Of a stretch of DNA of 64,000 nucleotides, positions 1-10,700 are shown piece after piece. Source of the DNA: Vespa crabro (lineage: Eukaryota > Arthropoda > Insecta > Hymenoptera > Vespidae); the NCBI RefSeq assembly GCF_910589235.1, contig NC_060955.1:6443194-6507193 (forward strand). The letters run 5' to 3'. The number at the start of each line of letters is the position of its first letter. The stretch's first letter is position 1. Made by a program: the position numbers and the translations under genes. The notes beneath the pieces were generated by a model. It ran no database searches, was not told the origin of the DNA, and worked only from the letters and a program-made list of their open reading frames with translations.

Positions 1-31
1 TAAACAAATAAATAAATAAATATATATATAA

Positions 32-86
<55 letters not shown>

Positions 87-132
87 ATGTATGTAATGTA
101 TGTATCTATGTATGTATATATATCCTTATTAC
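1..132 (-). other. intron of the PDZRN3-like gene (leaves the window), with a TA repeat
   Basis: It begins with the donor GTAATA on the minus strand at 132-131 and runs out of the window. Bases 41-83 are an almost pure TA run with TATG/TGTA variants after it. No coding sequence is seen. Confidence 0.75.
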
Positions 133-1343
133 CTTCATCTCGGACATGGTTTCATCCTCCGTCGTATGTCCAGCACGTTCCTCCGATATTTTAAGAGCCC
201 TATTCCTGAGAAGTCGATTTCTAACGGGTCGTCTAGCGATGTACCTGGTACCATCGGCTCTTCGTTTAACTTTCCACTCCATCTGTACCTCGCACTTTTC
301 TTCCGGTGGCATCCAAGCGGCTGAGGAACAAACTTGTTGGCTACCGACGAATTGATATTGCGTGAGATTCGGTGCTTGAAAGTTACCATGAGACTTGGAC
401 TTTCTAGCACCACTTGTTTCCTTCGCTGTGAGATTCTTTCTATTTAAAGCTTGTTTGAAAAGTTGTTGTTGCAAGAGCATAGTTTGTTGGAGATTAGCTA
501 CATTCGTATACATAGTATCAGCAGGTAATGTACTCCCACTGGAATCTGTTCGATCCTTATGATGAGACGAACTCTTTCTCGTAGTTTGACTCCTACCACC
601 CTGTTTACCAGACGTCATCGACATAATCGGCATAGGACAATTACAACCCATTTTCTGTTGCTGTTGTTGTTGTTGTTGTTGCTGCTGTTGCTGCTGCTGC
701 TGCTGTTGTTGTTGCTGTTGCTGTTGTTGTTGTTGTAAATGTTGGCTACTTGTACTTTTCGGTGGGCAAAGAACGAGAGTGCTCTTATGATGATCTCTCT
801 CACCCTGATGAAGTTCCAATGTTAACGGATTACTGTGACAAGATTCTCCTGTATTATAAGCACTCGAACTATCTTTTTCCTCGCCAGAACTGTTACTTTT
901 CGAGGAGGAATGCCAGAGCTTTGTTTGATTCCCATGATTTTGTACCTGCTGAGAGTTTGATCCATGATTCATCTGTAACTGCTGCGTCGTCCAATGTTGA
1001 TGTTCGTAAGGCGAGGAATAGATAGGTTCGCTATCAGATTCGGGTATCGTTTCATAAATATGTTCGGTTTCGCTCCATACGTGACTGGAATACGCTTCGA
1101 CGAGTTTTATTGTCGTTTGAGAAGGTACTATTTGCTGACCTCGCAATGACAAGTTTTCGATTTTCTTCGAACAATCCTTTAACGCGTCCTGCATCCATTG
1201 CTTTCTATCTTCCGTGTGGTGAGCCGGAGACGTTGCATTCTTACCTGATTTTTGTGAGTTTTGCGAAGAACACGTGGAAGATGAGGTCGTTGAAAATATT
1301 GAAGGTGTTTGTTGTTGTTGCGGAGTCGGTAATTGATGTTGAT

Positions 1344-1400
<57 letters not shown>

Positions 1401-1608
1401 GCTGCGGTGATTGTGGTTGTTGTTGCTGTTGCTGTTGTTGCATATGAGATGGAATAGGAGGTGGAGCTTTCAACGTCGAAAAATTCCCTTCCGTTTCTTT
1501 GGTATGTTCTTCCGTTTGTTGTTGCTGATGTTGTTGTTGTCGTATTAGTTGCTCGATCATACTGTTCTGATAGGCTGGCAAATTTTCCGGTGACAATGGC
1601 GGTGAGCC
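133..1608 (-). CDS. PDZRN3: PDZRN3-like exon: Gln-rich linker and conserved C-terminal block
   Basis: This 492-codon exon follows a tttctttag acceptor and ends AAG|GTAATA at 133. It opens GSPPLSPENLPAYQN. A 20-Gln tract lies at 1345-1404, almost all CAA, and a 27-Gln tract of mixed CAG/CAA at 655-735. Between them, DSSSAYNTGESC starts at 873-871 and matches a vertebrate PDZRN3 motif. After the second tract comes a short Cys segment, KMGCNCPMP, then Ser/Arg-rich sequence (SQTTRKSSSHHKDRTDSS). The last 50 residues (from 282) are the family's basic C-terminal block, which reads as helical. The plus-strand reading of the Gln tracts as poly-Val is a shadow. The ATG/TTG codons inside the exon are not starts, because the frame continues through the splice site from the upstream exon. 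Confidence 0.93.
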
Positions 1609-2869
1609 CTAAAGAAATAACGTTTTTTTTTTAGTTTTTATTTTTTTTTAATTAAAAAATAATTAATAAATATATAGAAAATGTTTAAATTGTTATTATA
1701 TATACCTGTTGATAAATACGCCTATCATCGTATTCATCATCCTGTAAGATAATAATTATTTTAGTAAAAAAAAAAAAAACATCAAGATGAATTGAATCAA
1801 TTGAATCAAAATTACATTATAATTTTGTAATTATGTAAAATATCTTATTATATCAAAACGGACCTGGTAAAGACATCGACTGACTAATATAGTCACAGCG
1901 TTCTTCGTCTCGGCGAATAAATTTTCCGTTTGTTCTTTGTTAGCTACATCTTTTCCATTCACCTGTTACATGAAGAATAGAAAAGTTAATTCATAATTAA
2001 TATCGATCGAAGCACAATAATTTAATAGAAATTAATAAAAATAAAAAAGAAATGAAAAAAAAAAAGATAGAATATATAGATATTCAAAGAGATTTTGTAA
2101 CAAATAATAATGATAATCAGCTTGAAAGGATTAAAAAGAAGAAGAGTACTTGGATTAAAGAGAATTCGACGTTGATATTTTATACAGGGTGGTCTCATTT
2201 TTAATATCTTCAATCGATTATCTTCGTAATTATATATAATTATCATATATATATATATATGATAAAAAAAATATATTATCATTTTATAAAATAATAAAAT
2301 ATACTCAGTATTATTCCAGAGAAGTTATTTAAACAGAGAAATTCGTGAAGTTCTTAAATTTAAGTCGTACTTACTCGCAAGATTTGGTCACCTTCCCGTA
2401 ACCGGCCGTCACGGGCTGCTAAACTTTCAGGAACTATTTCTGAAATATAAACCTCGGTGTCGGCGTCCTCGCTACCGGAACCAGAACTATAGCAGACTGT
2501 GAGACCGAGCTTTTCTGCGCTTCCGCTTTTACGTAACGTTACTTCCTATGAATTAAAGGAAAGATTTTAGATAAATACAAAAGTGAGAAGTAAAAGAGAC
2601 CAACTACTATTGTATTCTAGCGATTGTAGTTAAATAAATTTGAAATATTATGGATCTGTCTTTTAGAATGTCGATGATTCGAGATATACGATAAATGGGA
2701 TAAAATCTACTCTTGCATTTATTTAAAAATTCATAATGTTAGTAATTAAAAAAAAAAAAAAAAAAGATTTACGAACACCTTGCATGCAATTTGTTTAATT
2801 AATCACTTTAAAAATAATTAATTATCGATATAAATTATAAGAATTAAATAGTTGAAACTAGTATAAACG

Positions 2870-2920
<51 letters not shown>

Positions 2921-3322
2921 AATTTGTAATAAAAATACTATCGATAAAAATACCTCGAAGTCTATGTCATGTGCAAGAAAATCCTCGAAACTGTCGTTGG
3001 TGTGTTCTTCGGTACCAAGCGGTACCGATAATAATTCTTCTTCCTCTACCAAACCAGCCCAATCAGTTTGAACAGCAGTCGATACCAAAGGACAAGAATT
3101 TTCTTTTCCGAATTCGTCCTCGCTCGTTTCCTTCTCATTCGTCGTTCCATCGTTCTTTCCGTGACTCGATCTCTCGTGTTCCCTCGATGGCGTGTGAACG
3201 ATCTGTTGCTGATGAGATGAGGGCTGCCTTCGAAGGACCTCAACGATGATGGGTTCTTGTGCCGATTGAAAGCAACGTACAGCATCTTCGTGACTCGAGT
3301 TAGAAACATCTTGTCCGTTCAC
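133..3322 (-). CDS. PDZRN3: PDZRN3/PDZRN4-like PDZ-domain protein, 3' part of gene (five exons, partial)
   Basis: Joining 3322-2954, 2545-2375, 1962-1864, 1741-1706 and 1608-133 gives 717 uninterrupted codons. Every junction is phase 0 with GT-AG borders. The product starts inside PDZ1 (VNGQDVSNSS...), then has an acidic linker, a complete PDZ2 (about residues 124-209), a Gln/Ser-rich linker and a basic C-terminal block. The family is recognised from three things: PDZ2 beginning after a D-I-D-F-E-E stretch, the motif DSSSAYNTGESC with S-P-L-T-L-E-like residues after it, and the tail DGTRYIARRPVRNRLL followed by EERAG and SEMK. Vertebrate PDZRN3 is an E3 ubiquitin ligase with RING, TRAF-type zinc finger and two PDZ domains that acts at membranes and synapses. 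I recall the fly member as Slip1, a Slowpoke-channel interactor. The RING and first half of PDZ1 are not in the exons found, and the last exon (expected to begin like MGRYW) lies past base 1. Family assignment is firm; the full isoform structure is unknown. Confidence 0.92.
1706..1741 (-). CDS. PDZRN3: 36-nt microexon of the PDZRN3-like gene
   Basis: The minus strand shows a cttacag acceptor, 36 nt encoding DDEYDDRRIYQQ, then CAG|GTATAT. It starts and ends in phase 0, so including or skipping it keeps the frame. It sits just after PDZ2 and supplies an acidic, Tyr-containing segment at a place where vertebrate PDZRN3 also has an acidic stretch. Flanking introns are only 122 and 97 nt. The perfect phase fit and clean sites make it very likely real. 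Confidence 0.87.
1864..1962 (-). CDS. PDZRN3: PDZRN3-like exon: C-terminal half of PDZ2
   Basis: This 33-codon exon has an aacag acceptor and a CAG|GTCCGT donor. It encodes VNGKDVANKEQTENLFAETK followed by NAVTILVSRCLYQ. These are the beta-D strand, second helix and last beta strand of a PDZ domain. Its start, immediately before Val-Asn-Gly, is the same position at which the exon at 3322 starts in PDZ1. Confidence 0.93.
1963..2374 (-). other. 412-nt intron inside PDZ2
   Basis: AT-rich sequence between the exons ending at 2375 and starting at 1962, with GTAAGT donor and AG acceptor. It holds a short TA run near 2250-2262 and poly-A stretches. I see no other feature. Confidence 0.85.
2375..2545 (-). 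CDS. PDZRN3: PDZRN3-like exon: N-terminal half of PDZ2
   Basis: This 57-codon exon runs from a ttcatag acceptor to CGA|GTAAGT. It encodes EVTLRKSGSAEKLGLTVCYS, an acidic loop (SGSEDADTE), then VYISEIVPESLAARDGRLRE and GDQILR. The carboxylate-binding loop is KLGLTV, i.e. a G-L-x-V variant of the usual GLGF. The class of C-terminal ligand cannot be settled from this alone. It joins in phase 0 to the 1962 exon and completes PDZ2. Confidence 0.93.
2546..2953 (-). other. 408-nt intron between the PDZ1 and PDZ2 exons, with a TA repeat
   Basis: AT-rich intron with a 19-base poly-A run (2748-2766 region) and a 44-base pure TA repeat at 2874-2917. The reading frame that seems to continue from the PDZ1 exon into YIYIYI is only the TA repeat. 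Confidence 0.85.
2954..3322 (-). CDS. PDZRN3: PDZRN3-like exon: C-terminal half of PDZ1 plus acidic linker
   Basis: This 123-codon exon has a ttctcag acceptor and a GAG|GTATTT donor. Residues 1-33 (VNGQDVSNSSHEDAVRCFQ, then SAQEPIIVEVLRRQ) are the second half of a PDZ domain. A polar, acidic linker with STAVQTDWAG follows, comparable to the VDTGTQTD segment I recall from vertebrate PDZRN3. It ends HDIDFE before PDZ2. The first codon is GTG (Val), preceded by a splice acceptor, so it is not a start. The exon that supplies the GLGF-side half of PDZ1 was not found in this window. Confidence 0.93.
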
Positions 3323-4270
3323 CTGAGAAAATGATTAAAAAGATGATATTAAAAAAAAGAAAAAAAAAAATTAAAAAAGAAAACCAAAAAAGGAAAAAAG
3401 AAAAATCGATTACAACGAAAGTAAAATAAAATAAGAAATAATTATAATTATATTGGAGAAAGAGATTGCCGAAAATTGGATCTCTTTTATTTTGCCTCCA
3501 TTACAAATATTTTAATTTATTGAAAATTAATAAAATTAATAAAGCGATTACCAATAAACAACAACCATGTGAAAACATGACATTGTTGCATTTAATTTAT
3601 TGGATTACGGAATTTAAACTACCATATAATAGTAAATAAAAGTGTAATATAATTTTTGAAATAACATTTTCCATTAGCTATTGACAATTTTGTTGTTGTA
3701 AAATGACTGTATCGTTTCATTGTATATGTCTAACATCATGTTTTCACATAAATTTAAAGTGTATCAGAAAACTTGTCGTTTTCATTGAATATTTAATAAA
3801 GATATGGATGAAGTGGGGAAGGGGAGGGGGAAAGAAATAGTCCGACATAGGCAACCTTTTGCTAATATAAAATCGAAAAACAAGAAGTATCATTTTTTTT
3901 TAACGAAAACATTTTACCAATTCGTCGTCTAATTTAAAAATCGAACGAAAAGCGAACATTTTATACGCATGTTCGCGACAGATTGAAATCGATGGTAACA
4001 AGGGAAAATGGATGGGAGGAAAAGAAAAAAAGAAAAAAAAAAAGAAAAAAAAGAACGAAAAATAAAAAGCAAAAAAAAAGAAAAAAAAGAAGAATTTCCC
4101 AGCGACTACTAATCCGACTGCAGATGCGCGCACATTTAATTGTTCGTTCGATTCTATTGAGTTTTCTCTTCGGATACATTTTTTCTTTTTTTTTTTTTTT
4201 TATCATCGTGCTCGTTTACTCATTGGTAATGTTTGAATGCATTAAATAGCCAAGTATTGTGCGTGCTTAC
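3323..4270. other. AT-rich presumed intron upstream of the PDZ1 exon
   Basis: The exon at 3322 must be spliced to something upstream, so this is most likely intron. It contains long A- and T-rich tracts (3340-3410, 4018-4095, 4180-4201) that make spurious Lys/Phe frames on both strands. A perfect 14-bp inverted repeat lies at 3567-3580 and 3736-3749. No exon is seen. Confidence 0.6.
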
Positions 4271-4282
4271 CGTAAATGTCAT
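4271..4282 (-). CDS. candidate alternative first coding exon (Met-Thr-Phe-Thr)
   Basis: On the minus strand ATG ACA TTT ACG is followed directly by a good donor, GTAAGC. The junction is phase 0, so it could be spliced straight to the exon at 3322, giving MTFT-VNGQDVS. A 40-base TC tract and a GC-richer block (4381-4660) lie just 5' of it and could be leader and promoter. The match is short and could be chance. It would yield a protein lacking RING and half of PDZ1. Confidence 0.25.
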
Positions 4283-4318
4283 GATACGAGATACGTAGAA
4301 ACAGATAGATCGATAAAT

Positions 4319-4320
<2 letters not shown>

Positions 4321-4360
<40 letters not shown>
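4321..4360. repeat. GA/TC dinucleotide repeat
   Basis: Uninterrupted run of about 20 GA units on the plus strand. Confidence 0.95.
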
Positions 4361-4362
<2 letters not shown>

Positions 4363-4380
4363 GAATTAGCTTCGACGATT

Positions 4381-4660
4381 TCTAAACATCGAACAGCGCA
4401 ACCACGGAATTAGGACGATGCGCCGTAATCGTTGGTCATTGATCAACCGGACTGGAAGGGCTTTTAAATAGTCGAATATTCACCGATCGTATCTCCAATT
4501 AAACCTAATTCCTCCCCGAGGGGCAAGCTAATGTCCGATCAAACATTTACCCTCGCTCGAGAAGGCACGAAAGGATCGTTTATATTCTGAGGGGTAGCAG
4601 GTGGGACTTAATTTGTCACTAAGTGCTTGGATTTAAGGATAGTAAATTGAACAGAGGTAC
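4381..4660. other. GC-richer unique block, possible regulatory or leader sequence
   Basis: It stands out from AT-rich flanks by near-balanced composition and few simple repeats. No frame gives recognisable protein. It lies upstream of the 4271-4282 candidate exon in minus orientation, so a promoter or untranslated leader is possible; this is inference from position and composition only. Confidence 0.3.
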
Positions 4661-6203
4661 TTTGTATTCTTTAAAGTGCTCGACGCGTTCCGATTCGTGT
4701 TACTCTCTAATCATGCTTCCGTCGAACACAATTTCTTTTTCTTTTTTTTTTCTCTTTTTCTATCTCCGTTCGTTTCTAGCAAGGAATGTCTAAAAAGAAA
4801 AAGGAAAAAAGAAAAAAAAAAGAAGAAAAAGAAATGGAATAGTAATCTTGATCAGCTTCTATTTTTTTTTTTTGTTTTTGTTTTTTTTTTGCATTCCCAA
4901 ATTCCATTATAATATAATAATATTTAAAAAAAAACCATTATTCGTGTTAAAGATATTTAATCGTTCGATCGTATCGTTATAGCGTTTGGCTATTTGTCAA
5001 GAATTTAAATTTAAATAAATAAGAAAAATCGAATTGTAAAGAAAAGTGTCTACTTTCGAAACTATTCGTTAAAAATAATCGTATTAATTTTCTTGGTAAA
5101 ACGCGATAAGAAAAAAAAAGAAACAGAAAAAGAAAAGGAAAGAAATATTCGAATAGCTTCTTGCCTTTTGTTATTATCTATTAATATTAAAATGAATATA
5201 TCTACAAAGAAGATTTCGAATGCGCGTTGTGAATATATTAAGGGTTGATAAAGTTGTCTTTCAAAGCTACTACACCGTGTCGCATTCTACATTGTTGTAA
5301 GTTACGATTTATTGTTTTACATATAATGGAAGAGTTGGGCGGTATATACTATATACAATTCTATATACATTATGGAGGTACGCGGTGCGTATTGCATGCT
5401 TGAATTTCCTTTGTCACGTTCTCCCGCGGCTTTTCCCCATAGAAAATAATTAACAAAAGTAATAATAAAGCGTATGCAAGAACGTGTATTTAGCTATTTT
5501 CTCGTGATACAGAAACTCCGTGTACCAATCTCGTTTTCTTTTTGAGTAACAAGAGATTTCTTTTTTTATTTTTTTTTCCTTTCTCCTCCCCCTTTTCTCT
5601 TCTCTTCTCGTCTCTTCTTTTCGACTACACTCGAGATTCTATAAAGAATCGCGCGTACTCGTGAAATCGTGGAAGGGTTAAATATACCGCGAATAAATCT
5701 CTTCAGAAACCTATCTCACGCGTACTTTCTCTTTGCCCATTCTTTGCTTCGCTTTCAAGGAAAAAACAAAGAGCGAATAGATAGGGTAAGGGTGTTTTTT
5801 AGTTAGAGACGAGCTATGGCGAAAGAGTAGAATGATCTTTATCATTCGAATCGTATATTCAAACGAATAATATTATTATGGATATCACATATGATAGCTG
5901 ATATTTAATATATAATATCTTTATTATGACGAAAGAAACAATGAAATTTATTATATATTTCTAAATATTGGATACATTTTTGAAATCGATATCAATCGTT
6001 ATAACTATCGTTATCGCATTGTTATATAAATAATAATGCTAACAATCAATAATTAATAACCTTCCTTCTTTTCTAATTAATCATAAAAATTCTGATAAAC
6101 TTCGATAAAATTTACGTATCACGTCACAATCGATGATTTAATTATTCTATCGTTGGAGAGTTAAAAAAACTTTATTACTTTCCATTGTCCTGTTCATTTT
6201 TTT

Positions 6204-6242
<39 letters not shown>

Positions 6243-7325
6243 AACTCTTTCCCATCAAAGGAAGATGCCGTGTTTTACTATGCTAGCCCGCAGATAGTCA
6301 AGGAAATATTAATAACCGGCATAAATTTTAATGTCTTCCAGGATTCTCCAGTAAGAAGAGAATTATAACTATGACGACGATGAGGAGAGGACGATGAGGT
6401 GGACGACGAAGAGGGCGATGAGGACGATGTTCATATTGGACGAAACATTTGCCTTGTGGAATCAGATTTAAGATATAAATTCCACGTTACAGTACTGGTA
6501 GCTCGCTTGGGATGTAAATTTATTCGTAAATTCGTTCGTTACTATACCGACCGACCGACCGACCGTCCGAACGAATGAACGAACGACTGACCGACCAACT
6601 TTAACGAAGTTTCTTCCGCATTTTACAAAAGGTAGAAGCGGAAAAAAGCTTAAAAACATCGTGAGACTTGAGAACTAGCAAACGACCAAGGAATATACAT
6701 CACCGCTATATTTTCTTTTTTTCTACCATACTACAGGCACCATTATCGAGTATTTAAGTAAAGCTTACAAGGATGAACATGAAATGAAATAACTTTTTTA
6801 CTCCGAGATAATCATTGTTAAAGAGCTATTTTAATTAGCATTATAAATAAACGAAGTAAATAGGAAGCATCTTTTCTTTTTTATCGATTTTTTTCTTTAT
6901 TTATTTTTTTCGTTATATATATATATGTATATATATGTATATAAATATACAAATTTATACAGAGTACGATGAAAAATTTTTTTAACAAAGTCGCCGAAGA
7001 ATAATTTGCAAATCACGAATGATGCATGTCAACGATATGTGATGAGTATAAAAAAAAAAAAAAAAAAAAAAAACTTACTTTCAATACTTTTTCCTTTTTT
7101 TTTTATAAATATATTTATAATTATAACATTACTTGGGAAAAATGTATTTCAATCGTAAGATTCAACAAAGATTTTTATAATTTCGAAACGTCGATAGTTC
7201 ACTCCAGACAATGTATATATACAATTTATATATCTACTTATTAATATCGAATAAAAATTTTCTACAAATTTAGAAATAGATTCTAGATCCACGATAAGGG
7301 ACGTGTTAAAAAATACAAGATATCT
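4661..7325. other. AT-rich spacer or intron
   Basis: It contains poly-A/T tracts (4737-4750, 4861-4890, 7047-7073), a TC repeat (6209-6239), a GACC/GAAC tetranucleotide patch (6545-6597), GAC/GAG-type triplets (6373-6431) and a TATG/TATA patch (6917-6950). No convincing exon is seen. Confidence 0.6.
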
Positions 7326-7536
7326 TTATTTGATAAGAATTTTAAAAAACAGAACAAGAATTTTCGTTCTTAGGCTCAGACGGTGATTTGGCATCTTGAT
7401 GTCTTCCATTTGTTGTTCAAGAGCTTCAAGGGAGCGATGAGATCGAAACTTAACGCGATGTTCCGACGTAGTAGTACTTTCTCTTTCTTCTTTTCGACGA
7501 GGAATAGACGTCGACAAAGCTGCGGGATTCGTCGTT
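7326..7536 (-). CDS. candidate exon, Ser/Arg/Glu-rich, frame-compatible with 12218-12300
   Basis: On the minus strand the sequence ttttatccgatctctag looks like an acceptor. After it A ACG ACG AAT CCC starts an open frame reading TTNPAALSTSIPRRKEERES, then TTTSEHRVKFRSHRSLEALE and QQMEDIKMPNHRLSLRTK. It runs to a TAA at 7328-7326. Composition is clearly richer than the flanks up to about 7380 and then turns AT-rich, so the real exon may end earlier at a donor I cannot place. An AATAAA (7330-7325) overlaps the stop. The frame fits the two overhanging bases (AG) left by the donor at 12218. I do not recognise the protein. It may be a small nested gene or N-terminal exons of a PDZRN3 isoform. Confidence 0.35.
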
Positions 7537-7722
7537 CTAGAGATCGGATAAAAGGGCCGACTTTAGCCACCCCTTTTCAGACGTATCTACTGTTAAACTC
7601 GATTAGGAAAGATAAGAGCATTTTTCCTTGTTCGTGAGAGATAGAAAAAGAAAGATAAAAGTGAGAAGAGGAGAAAAGAAAAGATAGAGAAAAGAGAATA
7701 TAGAGAGAGAGAAGAGAATAGA

Positions 7723-7769
<47 letters not shown>

Positions 7770-10700
7770 GGAGAGATAGAGAAGAATCGTTTCAATCGTT
7801 TTAACGACGAACGATCGATAAGCGTCTACGACACGATGCAATTATGATGGTAATGACGATGATAGGCGTGGCCCATAATTTCGTTTAAACGAACAGACGA
7901 GATACGTTAATAACGCTCATCGCCCGTAATTATTGCGAGTTCATATCTCGCCTTTGATGAGACTACAAAATTTTTATAACATTCCCCTTCCTCCCATGAC
8001 TCATCCCGCAAAAAAAAAAAAGAAAAAAAAAAGAAAAACTATCGATTTTCTATCTTTCGATGTAATTATCACAGAAAACGTTGTCTCGTGTCGTCATTTG
8101 ACAATGTTTTTGTTTTTTCTTTTTTACATTTATAAAAATTACAACATAATTTTATCGAAATTGACGATATCATGACGAGATTATTATCTCATATAACGTG
8201 AATTTAATAGAATATTTCTGATTAATTCGATTGATTAAACGTCAAAACCAGTTGTTGATTAATAAGGAATCAACATTTGGTCAATGTTCTCTTTCGGATT
8301 TACGAGAAAACAAAAACAAAAAAAAAACAAAAAGAAAAAAATAAAATTTGGTAAGAGGGAAATTGATATTCTATTTTTTTCCTTAACAAAAGTAATCCGC
8401 GCGAAAGTGAAGTGGCAATAAAATCGTTTTATCGATCAGGAAATTTCAAGGAGATTGACGAGCTTTGGGTTTGTATTTCTCTATCGTCGGTGCAAAAAAA
8501 CAAAAAAAAAGAGGAAAAAAAAGAAAACATGCGGTAACGAGGGAAATGGGCCATGGATCGTCCCTTCTCTTTCTTTCTCTCTCTTAACTTTTCTCTCTCT
8601 ATCTATCTTTCTATCTCTCTCTCTTTATCTCAGAGGAAGAGGAAGAGGAATGAAATGAAACGCGCCATTCGTGCAACGTGACACCGACAATCGCGATAGA
8701 GACACCTCTGACAGCCGTCAAGAGCGGACAGGGAATCGTGTTGGATGGATGGCAGGCAATTTAAAATACCTTATCGCGTTTCGCCTAACTCCATGGCTCG
8801 TTCCCGCGAGCTGTCCGTATTATTATTTGTACACCACTGTACGAGAAATCTCCCTCTTCGTGAATACTAACACTATTACTATTAATAAATATACAGGATG
8901 GAGATTTCGATTATTATCCCCAATATATAACACACATATATATATGTATATATATGTTCGTATGTACTAGTATAAAACGCATTTCCAGATCTAATTTGAC
9001 TATTACCCTGTATTTTCTGCGTTTGTTAATCAACGAATAACATTACTCTTTAGTGACAATTATAATTAACAATTAATAAAGTAATTAACATTTTCATTTC
9101 ATTGGCATTATAACACTGTTGAGTAAAGAAAAAAAAAATATTCTTTTTTTAATTCGATTCGTTAAAGGGATTAAATTTTTGTAGGAAGTAATATTGATTA
9201 TTATTTTCGTTCGTTCATTCATTCATTCCTTTAATTTATTTATTTACTTTTGATATCTAAATTTAAATAAAACAAGTATCATTGGTTAATTGGATAGTTA
9301 TATAGTTTATTATATTTTATGAATAATTTTCTTTTTATTTACTTTTTTTTTCTCAATTTTTATCATCGAACCGATTGATATTTTAATCCATTTTAGGTAA
9401 GAAATATTAAAAAATTTATTAAAAAAATATTTGATTTTTGTGTCTAAAACAATATTTATCTCTTTTTTTTTTCATTAATCGTGCAAAATTGTATCTGACA
9501 GATTTCACGATGATCCCGATGTTAAGTGGCAAAGAATAATGATTTTATTCAACCGGAAAGAGAAGTTATTTCGCGTGTAATGATCCCATTATTTTTAAAT
9601 AGAAAACAATTTTTCAAATAGAAAAATTTTCAAAATAGAAAACAACGTAAAGAGTAAGCAAAGATAAGATTAAATTCCCCACCCTCTCTCTCTCTCTTTC
9701 AATGCCACCACTACTTTTCTCCTTCCTCTTATCTTTTAGTTTTACGAGCGTCGTGTTTTCTGCTACCAGTAAATAATGTTTCGAGATTTATCTCCAAACA
9801 TCAAAAGTCGATGGAACGTTGCGGTATACGTAAGTACTTACTACATTTCATGAAGAAATGTAGAAACACGTTATTCGGTTAATTTAAACGCGTGCCATCT
9901 CGAGTAATGCGTTTGTGCCTTTCGTAGGATTTTATAGCGCCTAACTCGTAGAAATACATTTCACCGTCGACCATAAATAGAATTACAAGAATGTTTCTTC
10001 GATCAATGGGATTGCCGTTTTCCCGTTATATTTACACACATATACGAAGTCCACGATTATTCGAAATTTTCGCATTTACACATAAATAAGCCCATATTGT
10101 ATCGTATCGTTCGATTAACTCTTATTAAATGTAAGTACGTATGTATACGTATCTAATAACTATTGATGTATAAAAGAGAATATTAAGAGAAAACTTTAAC
10201 GTTGTAACTGTATTCTGTTAACATTTAGAATTCATCTTAAATCTCGCAATCAATTTAGAAAATTTTCTACAAGATTAAAATAATAATAAATTCTCGATTT
10301 AAATTATAAAATGTAATGATCAAGCTAAATACGAAAAAAAAAAAAAAAACAATGAATTTCGTCGTGTCATTTGTTTAGACGTTTGTTGTTATACATAAAA
10401 TATTATTAGATGAATGTATCGATTAATACAAAATTGCAAAATGGCAGTCAAGCAATCAACGATTGTCAATAAACGAAGACGAGATCTCTATGAACGATGG
10501 ACGATGTGTTTACAAACACATAGTGAATAGCGTCCAATCTATGTTATGTAAACTGTACGTTGATTTCTCTCTGTACTATGCGTCTCATTAAATCTTCCTT
10601 GTCGAACGATATCGTTTATCAAATCAGACATATGTTACATAACGAATGTTGGCGATGGTAGATATACGATCGATAGCATTCTTAAATGGTCTGTTCCGTA

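Noticed and set aside
1110..1457. Plus-strand frame with a long poly-Val tract
   Set aside because: It is the antisense of the Gln tract in a clearly coding minus-strand exon.
2873..2953. Continuation of the PDZ1 exon frame into YIYIYIYI
   Set aside because: The GAG|GTATTT donor at 2954 and the phase fit to the PDZ2 exon show the exon ends there; the rest is the TA repeat in the intron.
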